A stretch of DNA of 64,000 bases from Levilactobacillus tongjiangensis (GCF_003946345.1 NZ_RHNY01000002.1:124001-188000), one strand, 5' to 3'; positions 1 through 9,682 are shown, counted from the stretch's first letter. The notes: generated by a model not told the origin, from the letters alone. Numbers and translations are program-made.

Positions 1-1
1 T

Positions 2-223
2 GAACGACCTCTAGGCAACGTGGTATCTGGTAAAGGAAATAACGGTGAGGATGGCACAGAAGGCGCCATTTACAAGAACGTCTACTGCTCCTACTTCCAC
101 GGTCCAATCCTGACCCGGAACGGTGACATTGCCAAGCACCTCTTGGTGGCCGCCCTCAAGCGTAAATATCCGGATGCCGACCTTTCTCAACAAGCAGCTT
201 TACCAATTCCAGCAACGTTTTAA
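2..223 (+). CDS. gatD: Lipid II isoglutaminyl synthase, glutamine amidotransferase subunit GatD (C-terminal part)
   Basis: The frame is open from the window edge, so the N-terminus and catalytic Cys lie upstream. The visible 73 residues hold NNGEDGTEG followed by SYFHGPIL, which matches the end of CobB/CobQ-like class I amidotransferases of the GatD type; the His in HGP would belong to the catalytic triad. In the known pathway GatD supplies ammonia to MurT, which amidates the D-Glu of lipid II. MurT is not in the window. GatD over other CobQ-like enzymes is a family inference from this tail. The gene ends at a strong shared terminator. Confidence 0.8.
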   Translation, partial: ERPLGNVVSGKGNNGEDGTEGAIYKNVYCSYFHGPILTRNGDIAKHLLVAALKRKYPDADLSQQAALPIPATF

Positions 224-224
224 C

Positions 225-272
225 AAAAACCACTCCAGCAGATTGTAATAGTCTGCCGAAGTGGTTTTTTTA
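225..272. terminator. Bidirectional intrinsic terminator between convergent genes
   Basis: AAAAACCACT pairs with AGTGGTTTTT, with GCAGA/TCTGC continuing the stem. A-rich and T-rich arms give a T-tract on both strands, so it can end gatD transcription (+) and the zinc-ribbon gene (-). Confidence 0.85.
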
Positions 273-304
273 ATTACGATGATAATGTCTAAGTTACAAC
301 CCGT

Positions 305-1429
305 TTACTGACGCTTTTTAAAGACTGAAATAAACGCAAATACTGTGACAACGATGCAACCAATAATCGTGATCCAAGCGCTAATACCATATCCAGCACT
401 AAAGAACGAGTTGGAAACACCTCCACCTATTTCATTGTAAAGTTCACTAAACAGCAAAATATACACGATATCATTGATGATGGCTATCACAATGTTAATA
501 ATCCGAGCTATCCGACTTGGCAAAATACCCAGGACTAACGTCACAATTGGCAATACCGTCAAAATAACCAACAGCGTCATGGCATTTTGACTAAAGTAAT
601 TTCCGAATTGTAACGCCTTGGCCAAGCTCACACTGGTTGAATTGCCGAAGAAACTTTCAGAGGCTTGGAAATAAGGTCCCACGTAAATGGACCCCAAAAC
701 AGCTAAGGAACCTAAAACGACCATAATTTCGGTCAATCCCATGGTCAGACTGCCCTGGTTCGTTGGCGCTGCCATACCGGCCTGTCCGTTACTTGGTTGC
801 GTTCCCGTAGCTGTTGATTGCTTAAAGGTCGACGCTGTCTTTGCCTGGATGTTCTGATTGAACTGTGTCCGATACTCTGGATCTTGATAATAGCGGTTTA
901 CTTTTTGTTCAAATCTGGTAGCTCCAGTGCCATAAATGCCAGCGACAAGGTACAAAATAACCAGCAACAAGAGAATTAGCCACCACACAATGTGGGCCGC
1001 TGTGAATGTAAATAATAGAAATAATACCAAGACGCCTAACCCGGCAGTCACCAGGTTGTTATGAATCCACACACCAATATGGCCCAAGTTGGTCAAATTC
1101 AGCATCAGTTCCTGATTCCCTGTATGGGTCACCTGACCACTCGTTGCTTGCGGATTAGCCGTAGCCTGTGACATTGACTCCCGAGTAGCTTGTGGTTGCT
1201 CCACCTGTTCGTTAGCTTGTGATTGGGCCACCGTAGCTTGTCCAGCGGTATTCTGTGCCACGGTTGCTTGTGGCTGTGATTGCTGGGGTTGCTCTGCTTT
1301 TGGTTGAGATTGCGGCGTTGGTTGGTTCTCACGAACTAAGCTATGCCCACATTGCGGACAAAACTTTCCGTGTTCGACGTTTTCTCGACCACACTGTGAA
1401 CAGAACCGCAGCAAGGTTTGATTATCCAT
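305..1429 (-). CDS. Zinc-ribbon membrane protein with Gln/Ala-rich linker
   Basis: The protein has 374 residues. Residues 9-28 carry a CxxC...CxxC zinc ribbon (CSQCG and CPQCG). A long Gln/Ala/Thr-rich disordered linker follows (about 35-100), then five or six hydrophobic segments from about residue 117 to the end. This layout matches zinc-ribbon DUF6574-like membrane proteins common in lactobacilli; their biochemical role is not established. The Gln-rich linker contains near-repeats such as QATVAQ and may vary between strains. The gene is monocistronic and convergent with gatD. The start follows from the zinc ribbon lying directly at the N-terminus. Confidence 0.75.
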   Translation of the reverse strand: MDNQTLLRFCSQCGRENVEHGKFCPQCGHSLVRENQPTPQSQPKAEQPQQSQPQATVAQNTAGQATVAQSQANEQVEQPQATRESMSQATANPQATSGQVTHTGNQELMLNLTNLGHIGVWIHNNLVTAGLGVLVLFLLFTFTAAHIVWWLILLLLVILYLVAGIYGTGATRFEQKVNRYYQDPEYRTQFNQNIQAKTASTFKQSTATGTQPSNGQAGMAAPTNQGSLTMGLTEIMVVLGSLAVLGSIYVGPYFQASESFFGNSTSVSLAKALQFGNYFSQNAMTLLVILTVLPIVTLVLGILPSRIARIINIVIAIINDIVYILLFSELYNEIGGGVSNSFFSAGYGISAWITIIGCIVVTVFAFISVFKKRQ

Positions 1430-1617
1430 CTAGTATCTTCCCCTTTTATACATTTTATTTTTGAACTACCTTCTAAGTATAAAATACCTGGACATCGTTT
1501 AGCTACAGTTTTATTCACATTCCTTAATCATTTCGTCTGTAAGCGATTTCCATTCAAAAAAAGTACGTGGTTCTTAATATTGACAGTCGAAAAATTGCTA
1601 GTTTAAACAAACAATCA

Positions 1618-1647
1618 GGGCCTGGAACAAAAATTCCAGGCCCTTTT
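1618..1647. terminator. GC-rich hairpin, probable terminator
   Basis: GGGCCTGGAA and TTCCAGGCCC form a perfect 10-bp stem. The plus strand follows it with TTTT; the minus strand follows with a looser T-rich stretch. It lies just downstream of the minus-strand serine hydrolase, which it most likely terminates. Confidence 0.65.
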
Positions 1648-1695
1648 ACGCTCCGACCAGATATGTATCTAGTCGAAACCTGTACTAGAAGGTAA

Positions 1696-2706
1696 TTATT
1701 TTTCAGCTAAATAGGTCCCAATGACGGCATTTCGCTGATCGAGGTAAACTTCATTGGGTGCATCTGGATGGATGCGATTTGACAGAAATACCATGGCTTG
1801 TTGCTGCTGAGGGTCCAGCACCAAATAGGTCCCAGTGAAACCCGAATGCCAGATAATTCGATGTGGCTGTGGCCACTGTGTCCCAGCTAATGCCCAACCA
1901 AGGGACCGACCCGCGGTCCCAGTAGGCGTCCAGTCGGTAGTCAATTGGTGAACCCAGTCTGGCGGTAATACACTAGCAACCTGTTCAGGATTCAGATAGG
2001 CGTGACAAAAGGTTGCCAGATCCCCAGCCGTGCTGAACAGCCCCGCCGACCCACATCGTCGCTGTAAGACGTAACCCTTGGGATCGTGTACAACACCCCG
2101 AACTAGGCCGCGGTCAGCCGTCAGTTCAGTCGGCACACAAGCCAACGGGTTTGACGGAGTGAACGTACTGTGCGTCATTCCCAATGGTGTCAGTACGCGT
2201 TTCTGGGCAGCCACCTGAATCGGCTCACCCAATATTTTCTCAACGATCCAGCCTAGGAAAATATAATTGACATCGGCGTAAACCATTTTTTGGTTAAAAT
2301 TGGGACCCACGTGAAGCTGTAGCAACCCCGCCGTCAGATCGGCGGCCCCCAACTGGTTACGATTGGGGATGTAGCCTACGATGCCGGACGTGTGGGTCAG
2401 CAAATGTCGCACCGTCACCCGCTGGTCCTGCCATTCTGGTAACCAATCTGACAATCGATCGGTAAGCTGTAACCGTCCTTGCGCTAATAGCTGAAGAACC
2501 ACCGTCAGCGTCCCTACGACCTTCGTTAACGATGCCACGTCGAAAACCATCCCTGCTCGCAACGGTTCTGAGCGGGGAACTACTGCTGCCTGCCCCATCT
2601 CACCAGTTTCAATATCGTCGTGGTCAATGAAGGCGTAACTGACCCCCGGCACCACGTGGTCCGTGAGCAATCGCTGCAACGCCGCCTTTGTTTGTGGATA
2701 AGTCAT
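1696..2706 (-). CDS. Serine hydrolase of the beta-lactamase/DD-peptidase-like family
   Basis: The protein has 336 residues. It carries SxxK as SLTK (59-62, nucleophile Ser59), Y143-A-D for the second motif, and HSG (287-289) in place of KTG. This is the pattern of class C-like hydrolases and esterases (Pfam Beta-lactamase). No signal peptide or membrane segment is visible, so it is probably cytoplasmic; the substrate cannot be deduced. I chose the internal ATG because AAAGAGGTG sits 6 nt ahead of it, while the upstream in-frame ATG has no Shine-Dalgarno. It is a single gene between two terminators. Confidence 0.8.
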   Translation of the reverse strand: MTYPQTKAALQRLLTDHVVPGVSYAFIDHDDIETGEMGQAAVVPRSEPLRAGMVFDVASLTKVVGTLTVVLQLLAQGRLQLTDRLSDWLPEWQDQRVTVRHLLTHTSGIVGYIPNRNQLGAADLTAGLLQLHVGPNFNQKMVYADVNYIFLGWIVEKILGEPIQVAAQKRVLTPLGMTHSTFTPSNPLACVPTELTADRGLVRGVVHDPKGYVLQRRCGSAGLFSTAGDLATFCHAYLNPEQVASVLPPDWVHQLTTDWTPTGTAGRSLGWALAGTQWPQPHRIIWHSGFTGTYLVLDPQQQQAMVFLSNRIHPDAPNEVYLDQRNAVIGTYLAEK

Positions 2707-2787
2707 ACCCGCACCTCTTTCTCTTGCCCCATTGTACCCACTGCCCATTCACCCGTGCAACCAAAGTTTTCATAATTTACTCAAATC

Positions 2788-2826
2788 AAAAACGAGACTC
2801 AGCAACTGCTGAACCTCGTTTTTTAG
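2788..2826. terminator. Bidirectional terminator below the ABC exporter operon
   Basis: AAAAACGAG pairs with CTCGTTTTT around an inner CAGCA/TGCTG stem, with T-runs on both strands. It is the first terminator after the minus-strand exporter genes, which places repeat copy A in their 3' untranslated region. Confidence 0.75.
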
Positions 2827-2840
2827 GTTATCGTTTCAGT

Positions 2841-3014
2841 TACTCAAGGTTGCAAGCACTGAGACGCCTTCTATTCCTGATACAACAAGAATTGGGTATT
2901 GGTGTTTAGTCCGAGATAGTGGGAAGTTACTGCCTTACTATTCGCTAAATTTGGACTGGAACGCGGTGGGCAGGGCAAGCCAAAGAGCGGTCTTGCCCCT
3001 CGCTTGAAGCCGCA
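2841..3014 (+). repeat. Structured intergenic repeat, copy A (partial)
   Basis: This is clearly homologous to the reverse complement of the distal 175 bp of copies B and C. It shares the word TTTGGACTGGAACGCGGTGG with copy C and the tail CTCGCTTGAAGCCGCAA. The core hairpin has GGGCAAG (2973-2979) pairing with CTTGCCC (2992-2998) around the 12-nt loop CCAAAGAGCGGT. The 3' half of the outer stem seen in B and C is missing because the element stops 3 nt before the stop codon of the ABC exporter gene. Confidence 0.8.
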
Positions 3015-3017
3015 ACA

Positions 3018-4859
3018 TTAAGCTAAATTATTACCGGCAAACTGACTGTTGTACAAGTCAGCGTAGAACCCATCGGCAGCCAGCAAGCTGTCATGGTTCC
3101 CCGTTTCAATGATGTGCCCGTGGTTCATGACCACAATGTTCTCAGCGCTTTGAATCGTTGACAACCGGTGTGCCACCACAAAGCTCGTTCGTCCGGCCAA
3201 CAGACGCTTCATTGCGTGTTGAATCAACATTTCCGTCCGCGTATCCACAGAACTCGTTGCTTCATCCAAGATTAGAACGTCTGGGTCGGCCACGAAGGCC
3301 CGAGCAATCGTCAACAATTGCCGTTGCCCTTGAGAAATGTTTGTGGCTGCTTCATTCAGCACCGTGTCGTAGCCGTCAGGTAGCTGGCGAATAAAAGTAT
3401 CCGCGTGAGCAGCCTTGGCAGCAGCGTACACGTCATCATCCGTGGCATCCTCGCGACCATACTTGATGTTATCAAAGATGGACCCGGTGAAGAGCCAAGT
3501 ATCCTGGAGCACCATGGCAAAATGGCGACGTAAATCCTTCCGATCAACATCCAAGGTATTTTGACCCCGATATTTAATCTGACCTGAACCAACGTCATAA
3601 AACCGTTCCAACAGGTTGATGATGGTCGTCTTACCGGCCCCAGTTGGCCCGACAATCGCAACCATTTCACCCGGTTTGACCTTCAAATTGAAGTCAGCAA
3701 TCAACGGATTACTTTCCACGTACTGGAAGGCCACGTCATCAAATTCGATGACGTTATCGGCCGGCGCAGTATGTTCTGGCAACTTAGCCGTAGCTGTATC
3801 AGTCATGTCATCTTCATCTAAAACGCTAAAGATCCGTTCAGCAGAGGCAATCGTCGCCTGAATCGTGTTCGTCAGATTGGCCATCTGCGTGATTGGTTGC
3901 GAAAATTGGTTGGTGTATTGCAGAAAGGCCTGCACATTACCCAAAGTAACAGTTCCGTTAGCTACTTGAATTCCCCCAATGACCGCAACGGCCAAGTAAT
4001 CCAGATTCTTCACAAAGTTCATCAGTGGGAAAATCAGACTGGACACAAATTGTGCTTTCCAAGCTGACTTATAGTACTTTTGGTTGTGCTCTTCAAATTC
4101 TTCTTGAGCTGCCTGTTCCCGATTAAACGTTTTGACCACAGTATGGCCAGCATAAGTTTCTTCAACCGTGTTGTTCAGCAACCCCAAGTTCTTTTGTTGA
4201 CTCGCAAAGAACCGTTGTGACTTAGGGGCAACCACCATCACGACTAATAGACTCAGTGGCACGGAGATCAACGCAACCAACGTCAACCATCCACTGATGG
4301 TAAGCATCATGTAAAGCACCCCGAAGAAAGTCAATACACTGGTTACCATCTGTGACAGCGTCTGTTGCAACGTCCCACCGATGTTATCCATATCATTGGC
4401 CATCCGGGACATCAGGTCCCCATTACTATGAGTATCGTAGTAACTAATTGGCAACCGTTGCATCTTTTCCTTAAGGTCTCGCCGTAACCGGTAAACGACC
4501 TTTTGAGAAATCCAGCTCATAATCAGCTGTTGAACGACCCCAAAAATGGCCGCACCAGCGTACATAATCCCAACAACTAACAGGATATGACCAATCTTAC
4601 CGAAGTCCACGGGCAAACTGTGAATGCCAATGCCGGCTTTCAGTTCAGCTTGGCCCTTCATCACACCCTTAAAGAGTTCCGTGGTGGCTTCCCCTGAGAT
4701 TTTTGGCGTCTTAATTTGAAGGACTACTGAGGCAACGGCAAAGACTAAGACTACCAGCAGACTCGGAATCCAGGCCTTCATGTATTTAAAGAGTCGAACC
4801 GTCGTCCCCCAGAAATTTTGTGGCCGCTGTTTCGTTGCGGACCCACGTCCATTACGCAT
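3018..4859 (-). CDS. ABC exporter, fused permease-ATPase, second subunit (LmrD/BmrD-like)
   Basis: The protein has about 613 residues: an N-terminal six-helix exporter domain (about 25-325) and an ATPase domain with Walker A GPTGAGKTT, signature ISQGQRQLL, Walker B LILDEATSS with the catalytic Glu, and H-loop AHRLST. It pairs with the upstream gene as a heterodimeric exporter of the LmrCD/BmrCD or YheHI type, which expel drugs or peptides; the substrate is unknown. The start is set at the ATG overlapping the upstream stop by 8 nt, served by a GGGGG/GAGG ribosome site. The partner gene is frameshifted, so the complex may be non-functional as sequenced. Confidence 0.85.
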   Translation of the reverse strand: MRNGRGSATKQRPQNFWGTTVRLFKYMKAWIPSLLVVLVFAVASVVLQIKTPKISGEATTELFKGVMKGQAELKAGIGIHSLPVDFGKIGHILLVVGIMYAGAAIFGVVQQLIMSWISQKVVYRLRRDLKEKMQRLPISYYDTHSNGDLMSRMANDMDNIGGTLQQTLSQMVTSVLTFFGVLYMMLTISGWLTLVALISVPLSLLVVMVVAPKSQRFFASQQKNLGLLNNTVEETYAGHTVVKTFNREQAAQEEFEEHNQKYYKSAWKAQFVSSLIFPLMNFVKNLDYLAVAVIGGIQVANGTVTLGNVQAFLQYTNQFSQPITQMANLTNTIQATIASAERIFSVLDEDDMTDTATAKLPEHTAPADNVIEFDDVAFQYVESNPLIADFNLKVKPGEMVAIVGPTGAGKTTIINLLERFYDVGSGQIKYRGQNTLDVDRKDLRRHFAMVLQDTWLFTGSIFDNIKYGREDATDDDVYAAAKAAHADTFIRQLPDGYDTVLNEAATNISQGQRQLLTIARAFVADPDVLILDEATSSVDTRTEMLIQHAMKRLLAGRTSFVVAHRLSTIQSAENIVVMNHGHIIETGNHDSLLAADGFYADLYNSQFAGNNLA

Positions 4860-6586
4860 CGACCTCATCCCCCTTTCGGAGTTGTGATTCTAGAATTTCT
4901 TGATAAGTTTTGTTCGTTGCTTTCAGTTCATCATGCGTCCCCTGACCAACGATCTGGCCACCGTCAATGACCAAAATCAAATCAGCGTCGGCGACGGTTG
5001 AAACCCGTTGAGCCACAATAACGGTGACGGCGGATTGGACTTGTTCGTCCTTCCGCAGGTCTTGCCGTAGAAGGGAATCTGTCTTGAAGTCCAAGGCAGA
5101 GAACGAATCATCAAAAATATAGACGCTCGCTCGCTTCAAAATCGTTCGAGCAATCACTAACCGTTGTCGTTGACCACCAGAGAAGTTTGCACCATCTTGT
5201 TCAACGACACCGTCCAGCCCGCCTTCTTCTTTAATAAAGTCGCTAGCCTGAGCAACGTCTAAAGCGTGCCAGATTTGTGCATCACTGGCATCCTTCATTC
5301 CGTAAACCATGTTACTTCTAACGGTCCCAGAAAACAGCACGGCTTTTTGTTGCGTAATGGAAATGGCATCATGCAAAGCTGCTTGACTGGCAGCCGTCAG
5401 CGCCGTCCCATTCAGTTTAATTTGACCACTTTCGGGATCAAACAACCGAGGAATCAAGTTAACTAGCGTGGATTTTCCAGAACCAGTCCCCCCAATAATA
5501 GCGACAGTCTGACCGGCCGTAGCTGAAAAGTTTACATCAGCCAATGCCAGCTTCTCAGCACCCGTATAACGGAAGTTTACGTGATCAAAGGTTAAGCTTG
5601 CTGGACCAGCTGGTAAATCAACGGGTTGATCAGCATCGTTGATCTTCGACTTGAGGTCCATCACTTCATTGATCCGTGCAGCAGAGGCTTGCGCCCGTGG
5701 CACGAAAACAAAGACCATCGATACCATCATGAAACTGATCAACAGTTGCGTGGCATATGTCATAAACGCCACTAGGTTCCCAACTTCCATGGCTTGTGAA
5801 CCAATCAATTGGCCCCCATACCACACGATACCGATGTTTGTGCCACTCACAATTAACGTGATGATTGGGAACATCAATGACACAATCATGAATACTTTAA
5901 TTCCCGTGTTCGTGTAGTCTTGGTTAGCCCCTTCAAACCGGTCTTGTTCAAACTGATCCTGGTTAAAGGCTCGGATAACCCGCACCCCAGTTAAACCTTC
6001 ACGAAAGACCAGGTTGATTCGGTCAATCTTCTTTTGCAGACTCTTGAAAAGTGGCACTGCAAAGAACATGATAGCAAAGGTAAACAGGGCTAAGACTGGC
6101 AAGGCTACTAAAAAAGACCACCGTCAACCGGGGACTCTTAATGTAGGCCAGAACACCCGCACCCACCAACATAATTGGTGCCATCAGCATCATCCGTAAC
6201 ATCTGAACCATCACGTTTTGAATTTGAACCACATCGTTGGTCGTCCGCGTAATTAATGAAGCGTTACCGACCGTTTCAAACTCTTCCGTTGAAGCAAAGG
6301 TTACCTTTTTAAAGATACCTGTTCGAATACGTTGGCCCATCTTTTGCGACTGCGTTGACGCAAAATAAACGTTACCAGCGGCCCCCAGTACTCCAATGAA
6401 ACTCAAGAGGAGCATTTGGCCACCAGTACGCCAGATATAACCAATGTCATTGTTCGCAATCCCCTTATCAATAATGTTCGAGGTTAGCGTTGGCAGCGAC
6501 AGGTCACAGGCAACTTGAATAATCATGAATCCCACAGCAAGGACTACTGCCCACCAGTCCAAGTGTTTTCGGGCAAGTCGCATCAT
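4852..6586 (-). pseudogene. ABC exporter, first subunit (LmrC/BmrC-like), frameshifted
   Basis: Two overlapping frames together make one full exporter. The N-terminal frame (from 6586) reads helices 1-4 up to SPRLTVVFF, then runs out of frame and stops at 6023. The C-terminal frame resumes at VALPVLALF and carries Walker A GGTGSGKST, signature FSGGQRQR and Walker B VYIFDDSFSALD. The break is at a run of six A at 6110-6115 (T on the coding strand); five would restore the frame. The Asp after Walker B replaces the catalytic Glu, as is usual for the degenerate-site subunit of such heterodimers. The cause could be a true mutation, slippage or a sequencing error. Confidence 0.8.
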
Positions 6587-6758
6587 TGCAATTTGGCCTT
6601 CTTTCTTTTTGGTATACTCTATAAATGTCTAAAACAGCATATGCGATAATTATACACGCATGAAAGCTGTTTGCAATAACGATGTACCAGAGAAATGAAG
6701 CACTGGTAAACCCCCAAATATTTGTTACAATGTAGACACCGAAGGGAGCAAGAAAACT

Positions 6759-7088
6759 GTGGCGAGTAACTCAGATTCAATCTATAACGTTCTAACGTAC
6801 ATCCACCGCCACCAACAAGATGTGTCCTTCATCCAACAGCGTAACAGCAACGTCGTTTCGATTGGCGTCCCTGACACTGTCAAGGTGGCCAATCCAGACA
6901 TCTACTTCCCAACTGACCGACTGCTAGTCAATCGGATGGATGAAGATTTTCTGGCTAAAAATGGTGACCTGCTGAATGATTTTTTCGACCGAACCAATAG
7001 TTCAAAGTTGGACTACTCAGAGGTCTGGATCACAACCGGGTACATTCAAGCCGAACACACTTACTTGGTGGAAATTTCATTTGAATAG
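6759..7088 (+). CDS. Hypothetical protein, 109 residues
   Basis: I do not recognise a family. It is a soluble, acidic protein without signal peptide or membrane segment; the C-terminal half is Asp/Asn/Tyr-rich (DLLNDFFDRTNSSKLDYSE). It starts at GTG with GGGAG about 10 nt upstream, and TACAAT about 20 nt before that could be the -10 box. It is divergent from the ABC exporter operon across 172 bp and closed by its own terminator, so it is very likely a real single gene. Whether it is functionally tied to the exporter cannot be told from sequence. Confidence 0.65.
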   Translation: MASNSDSIYNVLTYIHRHQQDVSFIQQRNSNVVSIGVPDTVKVANPDIYFPTDRLLVNRMDEDFLAKNGDLLNDFFDRTNSSKLDYSEVWITTGYIQAEHTYLVEISFE

Positions 7089-7100
7089 TAATCTACACAC

Positions 7101-7136
7101 AAAAAAAGACTGTGACCAACGTCATAGTCTTTTTTG
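7101..7136 (+). terminator. Intrinsic terminator
   Basis: AAAAAAGACTGTGAC pairs with GTCATAGTCTTTTTT around a CAAC loop. It follows the hypothetical gene directly. Confidence 0.85.
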
Positions 7137-7204
7137 TATTTGAAGGTCATGTAACTGTAGCGCAACGAACAGGTGAACCACCCACCAAGCCGGGCTGTTA
7201 GCTT

Positions 7205-7411
7205 TTAACTAAATAATGCTCGTGAAGCCCAGACGCCACCCCCGATGACCACCACGGCCACCAAGAAGAAGCGGAACAACGCCGCAAAGGCAACTAGTAC
7301 GACAACACCAATGATCAGCGTCCCCACCAGTCCCAGCAACCAGCCGGCCATACCAAAGACCAACCGCAAAATTGGAAATAGTAAAAGTAATAGTAACAGG
7401 CTCAATATCAC
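7205..7411 (-). CDS. Small hydrophobic membrane protein, 68 residues
   Basis: The product is almost entirely hydrophobic: Leu-rich residues 2-14, then two likely helices (about 18-45 and 46-62) with a short Arg/Phe break (ALFRFFL). It starts at GTG with a GGAG site about 9 nt upstream. No recognisable domain; such small integral membrane proteins are common in lactobacilli. Downstream on the same strand there is no clear terminator before the plus-strand terminator near 7101. The coding call rests on the ribosome site and the uninterrupted hydrophobic frame. Confidence 0.55.
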   Translation of the reverse strand: MILSLLLLLLLFPILRLVFGMAGWLLGLVGTLIIGVVVLVAFAALFRFFLVAVVVIGGGVWASRALFS

Positions 7412-7512
7412 GATGATCGCTCCATTCTGTCCGGGAATCCCTGACTAGCCATTATTCTACACCAATCAAGTCGGGCAAACACCTATCTTATATTTAGAAT
7501 TTTATAAAGAAA

Positions 7513-8637
7513 CTAACTGACGGTAATCTGGCGACGACCATGTTCCTTCGAGTGATACAGATTAGCATCGACCCGCTTGTAAAAGTCTAACGGGTTATGA
7601 TCTGCTGCACTCAATCCGGAAACCCCTACTGAGATGGAAACGCGTAAGATCGTTTCGTTGTACGGAATCTCTAAGCTATCAACTGCATTGAAAACTGCTT
7701 GGGCAACGGTCCGTGCCTGCTCCAAATCGCAACGCGGAAGGATAATGTTAAATTCTTCCCCACCCGTTCGATACAACACCATACCGCCGTCAATGGTCTT
7801 TAGCGCATCCGTCACAGACCGCGCTACTGCTTTTAAAACTTCATCACCCGCCAAATGGCCATAGGTATCGTTCACCTGTTTGAAGTGATCAATATCAAAC
7901 ATCACCATCGACAGATCTTCATTGTGCACGGAACTATTCTGAAAGCGATAGTTAATAGCCCGGTCGTAAGCTGCAAAGTTTTGGACGTGCGTCAGTGCAT
8001 CCCAGTTAGCCGATTGGAACAATCGGTCCTTGATGCGCCGATCCTTATCCTGAATCTTGAAGTAACCGTACATGAGGCTTGCCAAGACGGTATAATCGGC
8101 AATTTCAATCCAATAAGTCGCCATTCCCAGGTGAAAACGCACAGCGACCAGGCCCCACAGAACCAGGGCAAACGCTACCGCAATCGTGATGTAGCGTGTA
8201 AACGGCCAGCGCCACAAATGGATGCTCTGCTGGTAAGAAATCACGTAGAACAACACGAAAATAGTGGTGTAGACCCATGACAGTGGCGCTGTCACGTTAC
8301 CATTGATCAACATGAAGCCCACTCCGGAAATAAAAATCAACCAGTGCGGGATCTTAAGCTGTAAAAAGTAAGCCACAAATATCAGCAGTAGTAACTGAAA
8401 ATTGGTGAATGTCCACGAAAGGTGACTGTCGCGAACTAAAAACTGCAGGGCGAAAACGGAAACCACCGCGCAGGTCAGCCCAATGGCAATTTGAACCTTT
8501 TTAATGTCGATCGGCTTATTTTGCGATTCGACCTTTGCCGTTACCCAATTAAAAATGGACCAGTAAAGCGTGATAACGCCTAGTACAAAGAAAATACTGG
8601 TAATAATTGGGGGAACGAGCCACATCGTCCATGACAT
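7513..8637 (-). CDS. Membrane-bound GGDEF diguanylate cyclase
   Basis: The protein has 374 residues. The first 190 contain about six membrane helices (a sensor-like region), then a GGDEF domain with FDIDHFKQVNDTYGH (metal and substrate binding) and the active-site loop GGEEF at 292-296. The motif is intact, so it should join two GTP into c-di-GMP at the membrane. The RxxD inhibitory site is not evident: KTID lies further upstream than usual. AAGGAG precedes the ATG by about 10 nt. It is divergent from an EAL gene, giving a matched synthesis/degradation pair around one 287-bp regulatory region. Confidence 0.88.
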   Translation of the reverse strand: MSWTMWLVPPIITSIFFVLGVITLYWSIFNWVTAKVESQNKPIDIKKVQIAIGLTCAVVSVFALQFLVRDSHLSWTFTNFQLLLLIFVAYFLQLKIPHWLIFISGVGFMLINGNVTAPLSWVYTTIFVLFYVISYQQSIHLWRWPFTRYITIAVAFALVLWGLVAVRFHLGMATYWIEIADYTVLASLMYGYFKIQDKDRRIKDRLFQSANWDALTHVQNFAAYDRAINYRFQNSSVHNEDLSMVMFDIDHFKQVNDTYGHLAGDEVLKAVARSVTDALKTIDGGMVLYRTGGEEFNIILPRCDLEQARTVAQAVFNAVDSLEIPYNETILRVSISVGVSGLSAADHNPLDFYKRVDANLYHSKEHGRRQITVS

Positions 8638-8924
8638 AGAACCATTCTCCTTGTAAATTAAATATTTTAACTAACGATTTTGGCAATGATAACGGTAAAT
8701 CCCATTACCCACCAATAATTATACCGCGTTAATCACACGAATACATCCACTATAAACCTTTTCATATAATGACGCCATTTAAAAATATATATATTCTTAT
8801 ATCAAGTCGAGAACTCCAAAAATCTTTCCCTCAGTTATCTGCTTTCTGTGTTATTCCCCTATTTAAAATGGGAAAAATACAGTATGATGGTAACAGACAT
8901 TTCAAAAGGAGGCGCGCCAACACC

Positions 8925-9587
8925 ATGTACCGTTACTTTCTCCAGCCACAACTAAACGTTCTCAACAATTCACTAATTGGCTATGAGATGCTCATTCGGC
9001 AACGGGTTGCTGACCGCTGGGTTCTCCCCCGCGAGTTTGATACCATTCCAATCGACGTCCAAGCTGACTTAATTCGGCAAACAGCCGAAAAATTACGGCT
9101 TAAAGTTGCTTCCGTCTCTTATAACGTCAATCAAACTCAGTTCGTGAACCCCACTATCGCTAAAACTATCGTCGCTGCCCAACGCGCCATCTACCCGGTT
9201 ACCTTAGTCCTAGAGGTCACAGAGGAACTTACTGATGCCACCATTACCGATGAACAAGTCATCGATCAGGTCCACTACTTCGACGAGCAGGGCATTCAAC
9301 TCAGCCTCGACGACATCGGTACCGGTATCAATACATACGAACACATTGAACCGATTCTGTCATACGCTAGCGAAATTAAATTTGCCATGCAGAACTTTCG
9401 GGAAGCCGGTCGTGAAGACGAAATTCCAGAAGCCCTCAAGTTCTGGAAGAAGATCTCTCAACAGTATCGCCTCCGGCTGATCCTAGAAGGTGTGGAAAAT
9501 GCCGAGGAAAGCCAACTAGCTGATCAATTGGAGATTCCACTTCGCCAAGGCTGGTATTACGGCAAGCCTCACTTAGTTGCCTTATAA
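8925..9587 (+). CDS. EAL-domain c-di-GMP phosphodiesterase
   Basis: The 220-residue protein is a single EAL domain with no fused sensor. Recognisable motifs are YEML (the EAL signature as EML), YNVN, LEVTEE, LDDIGTG, EIKF, LEGVENAEE and QGWYYGKP, so the metal-binding Glu, Asn, Asp-Asp, Lys and Glu positions appear present. It should hydrolyse c-di-GMP in the cytosol. The frame is open from 8769, but the ATG chosen follows a full AAAAGGAGG site and begins right at the domain. The divergent neighbour is the GGDEF cyclase. A terminator follows 65 bp after the stop. Confidence 0.85.
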   Translation: MYRYFLQPQLNVLNNSLIGYEMLIRQRVADRWVLPREFDTIPIDVQADLIRQTAEKLRLKVASVSYNVNQTQFVNPTIAKTIVAAQRAIYPVTLVLEVTEELTDATITDEQVIDQVHYFDEQGIQLSLDDIGTGINTYEHIEPILSYASEIKFAMQNFREAGREDEIPEALKFWKKISQQYRLRLILEGVENAEESQLADQLEIPLRQGWYYGKPHLVAL

Positions 9588-9651
9588 TATTCTTCAATGA
9601 TGTTGTTTGGGCTAGTGGCGCCACTTTTAAATGAACTAATCGGTCAAACAT

Positions 9652-9682
9652 AACCGTCTACCACGCTGGTAGGCGGTTTTTA
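9652..9682 (+). terminator. Intrinsic terminator
   Basis: AACCGTCTACCA pairs with TGGTAGGCGGTT around CGC, followed by TTT. It ends the EAL gene. Confidence 0.85.

Noticed and set aside
1129-1332. Frame of 67 codons inside the Gln-rich part of the zinc-ribbon gene
   Set aside because: Frame shadow of the repetitive linker, without start signal.
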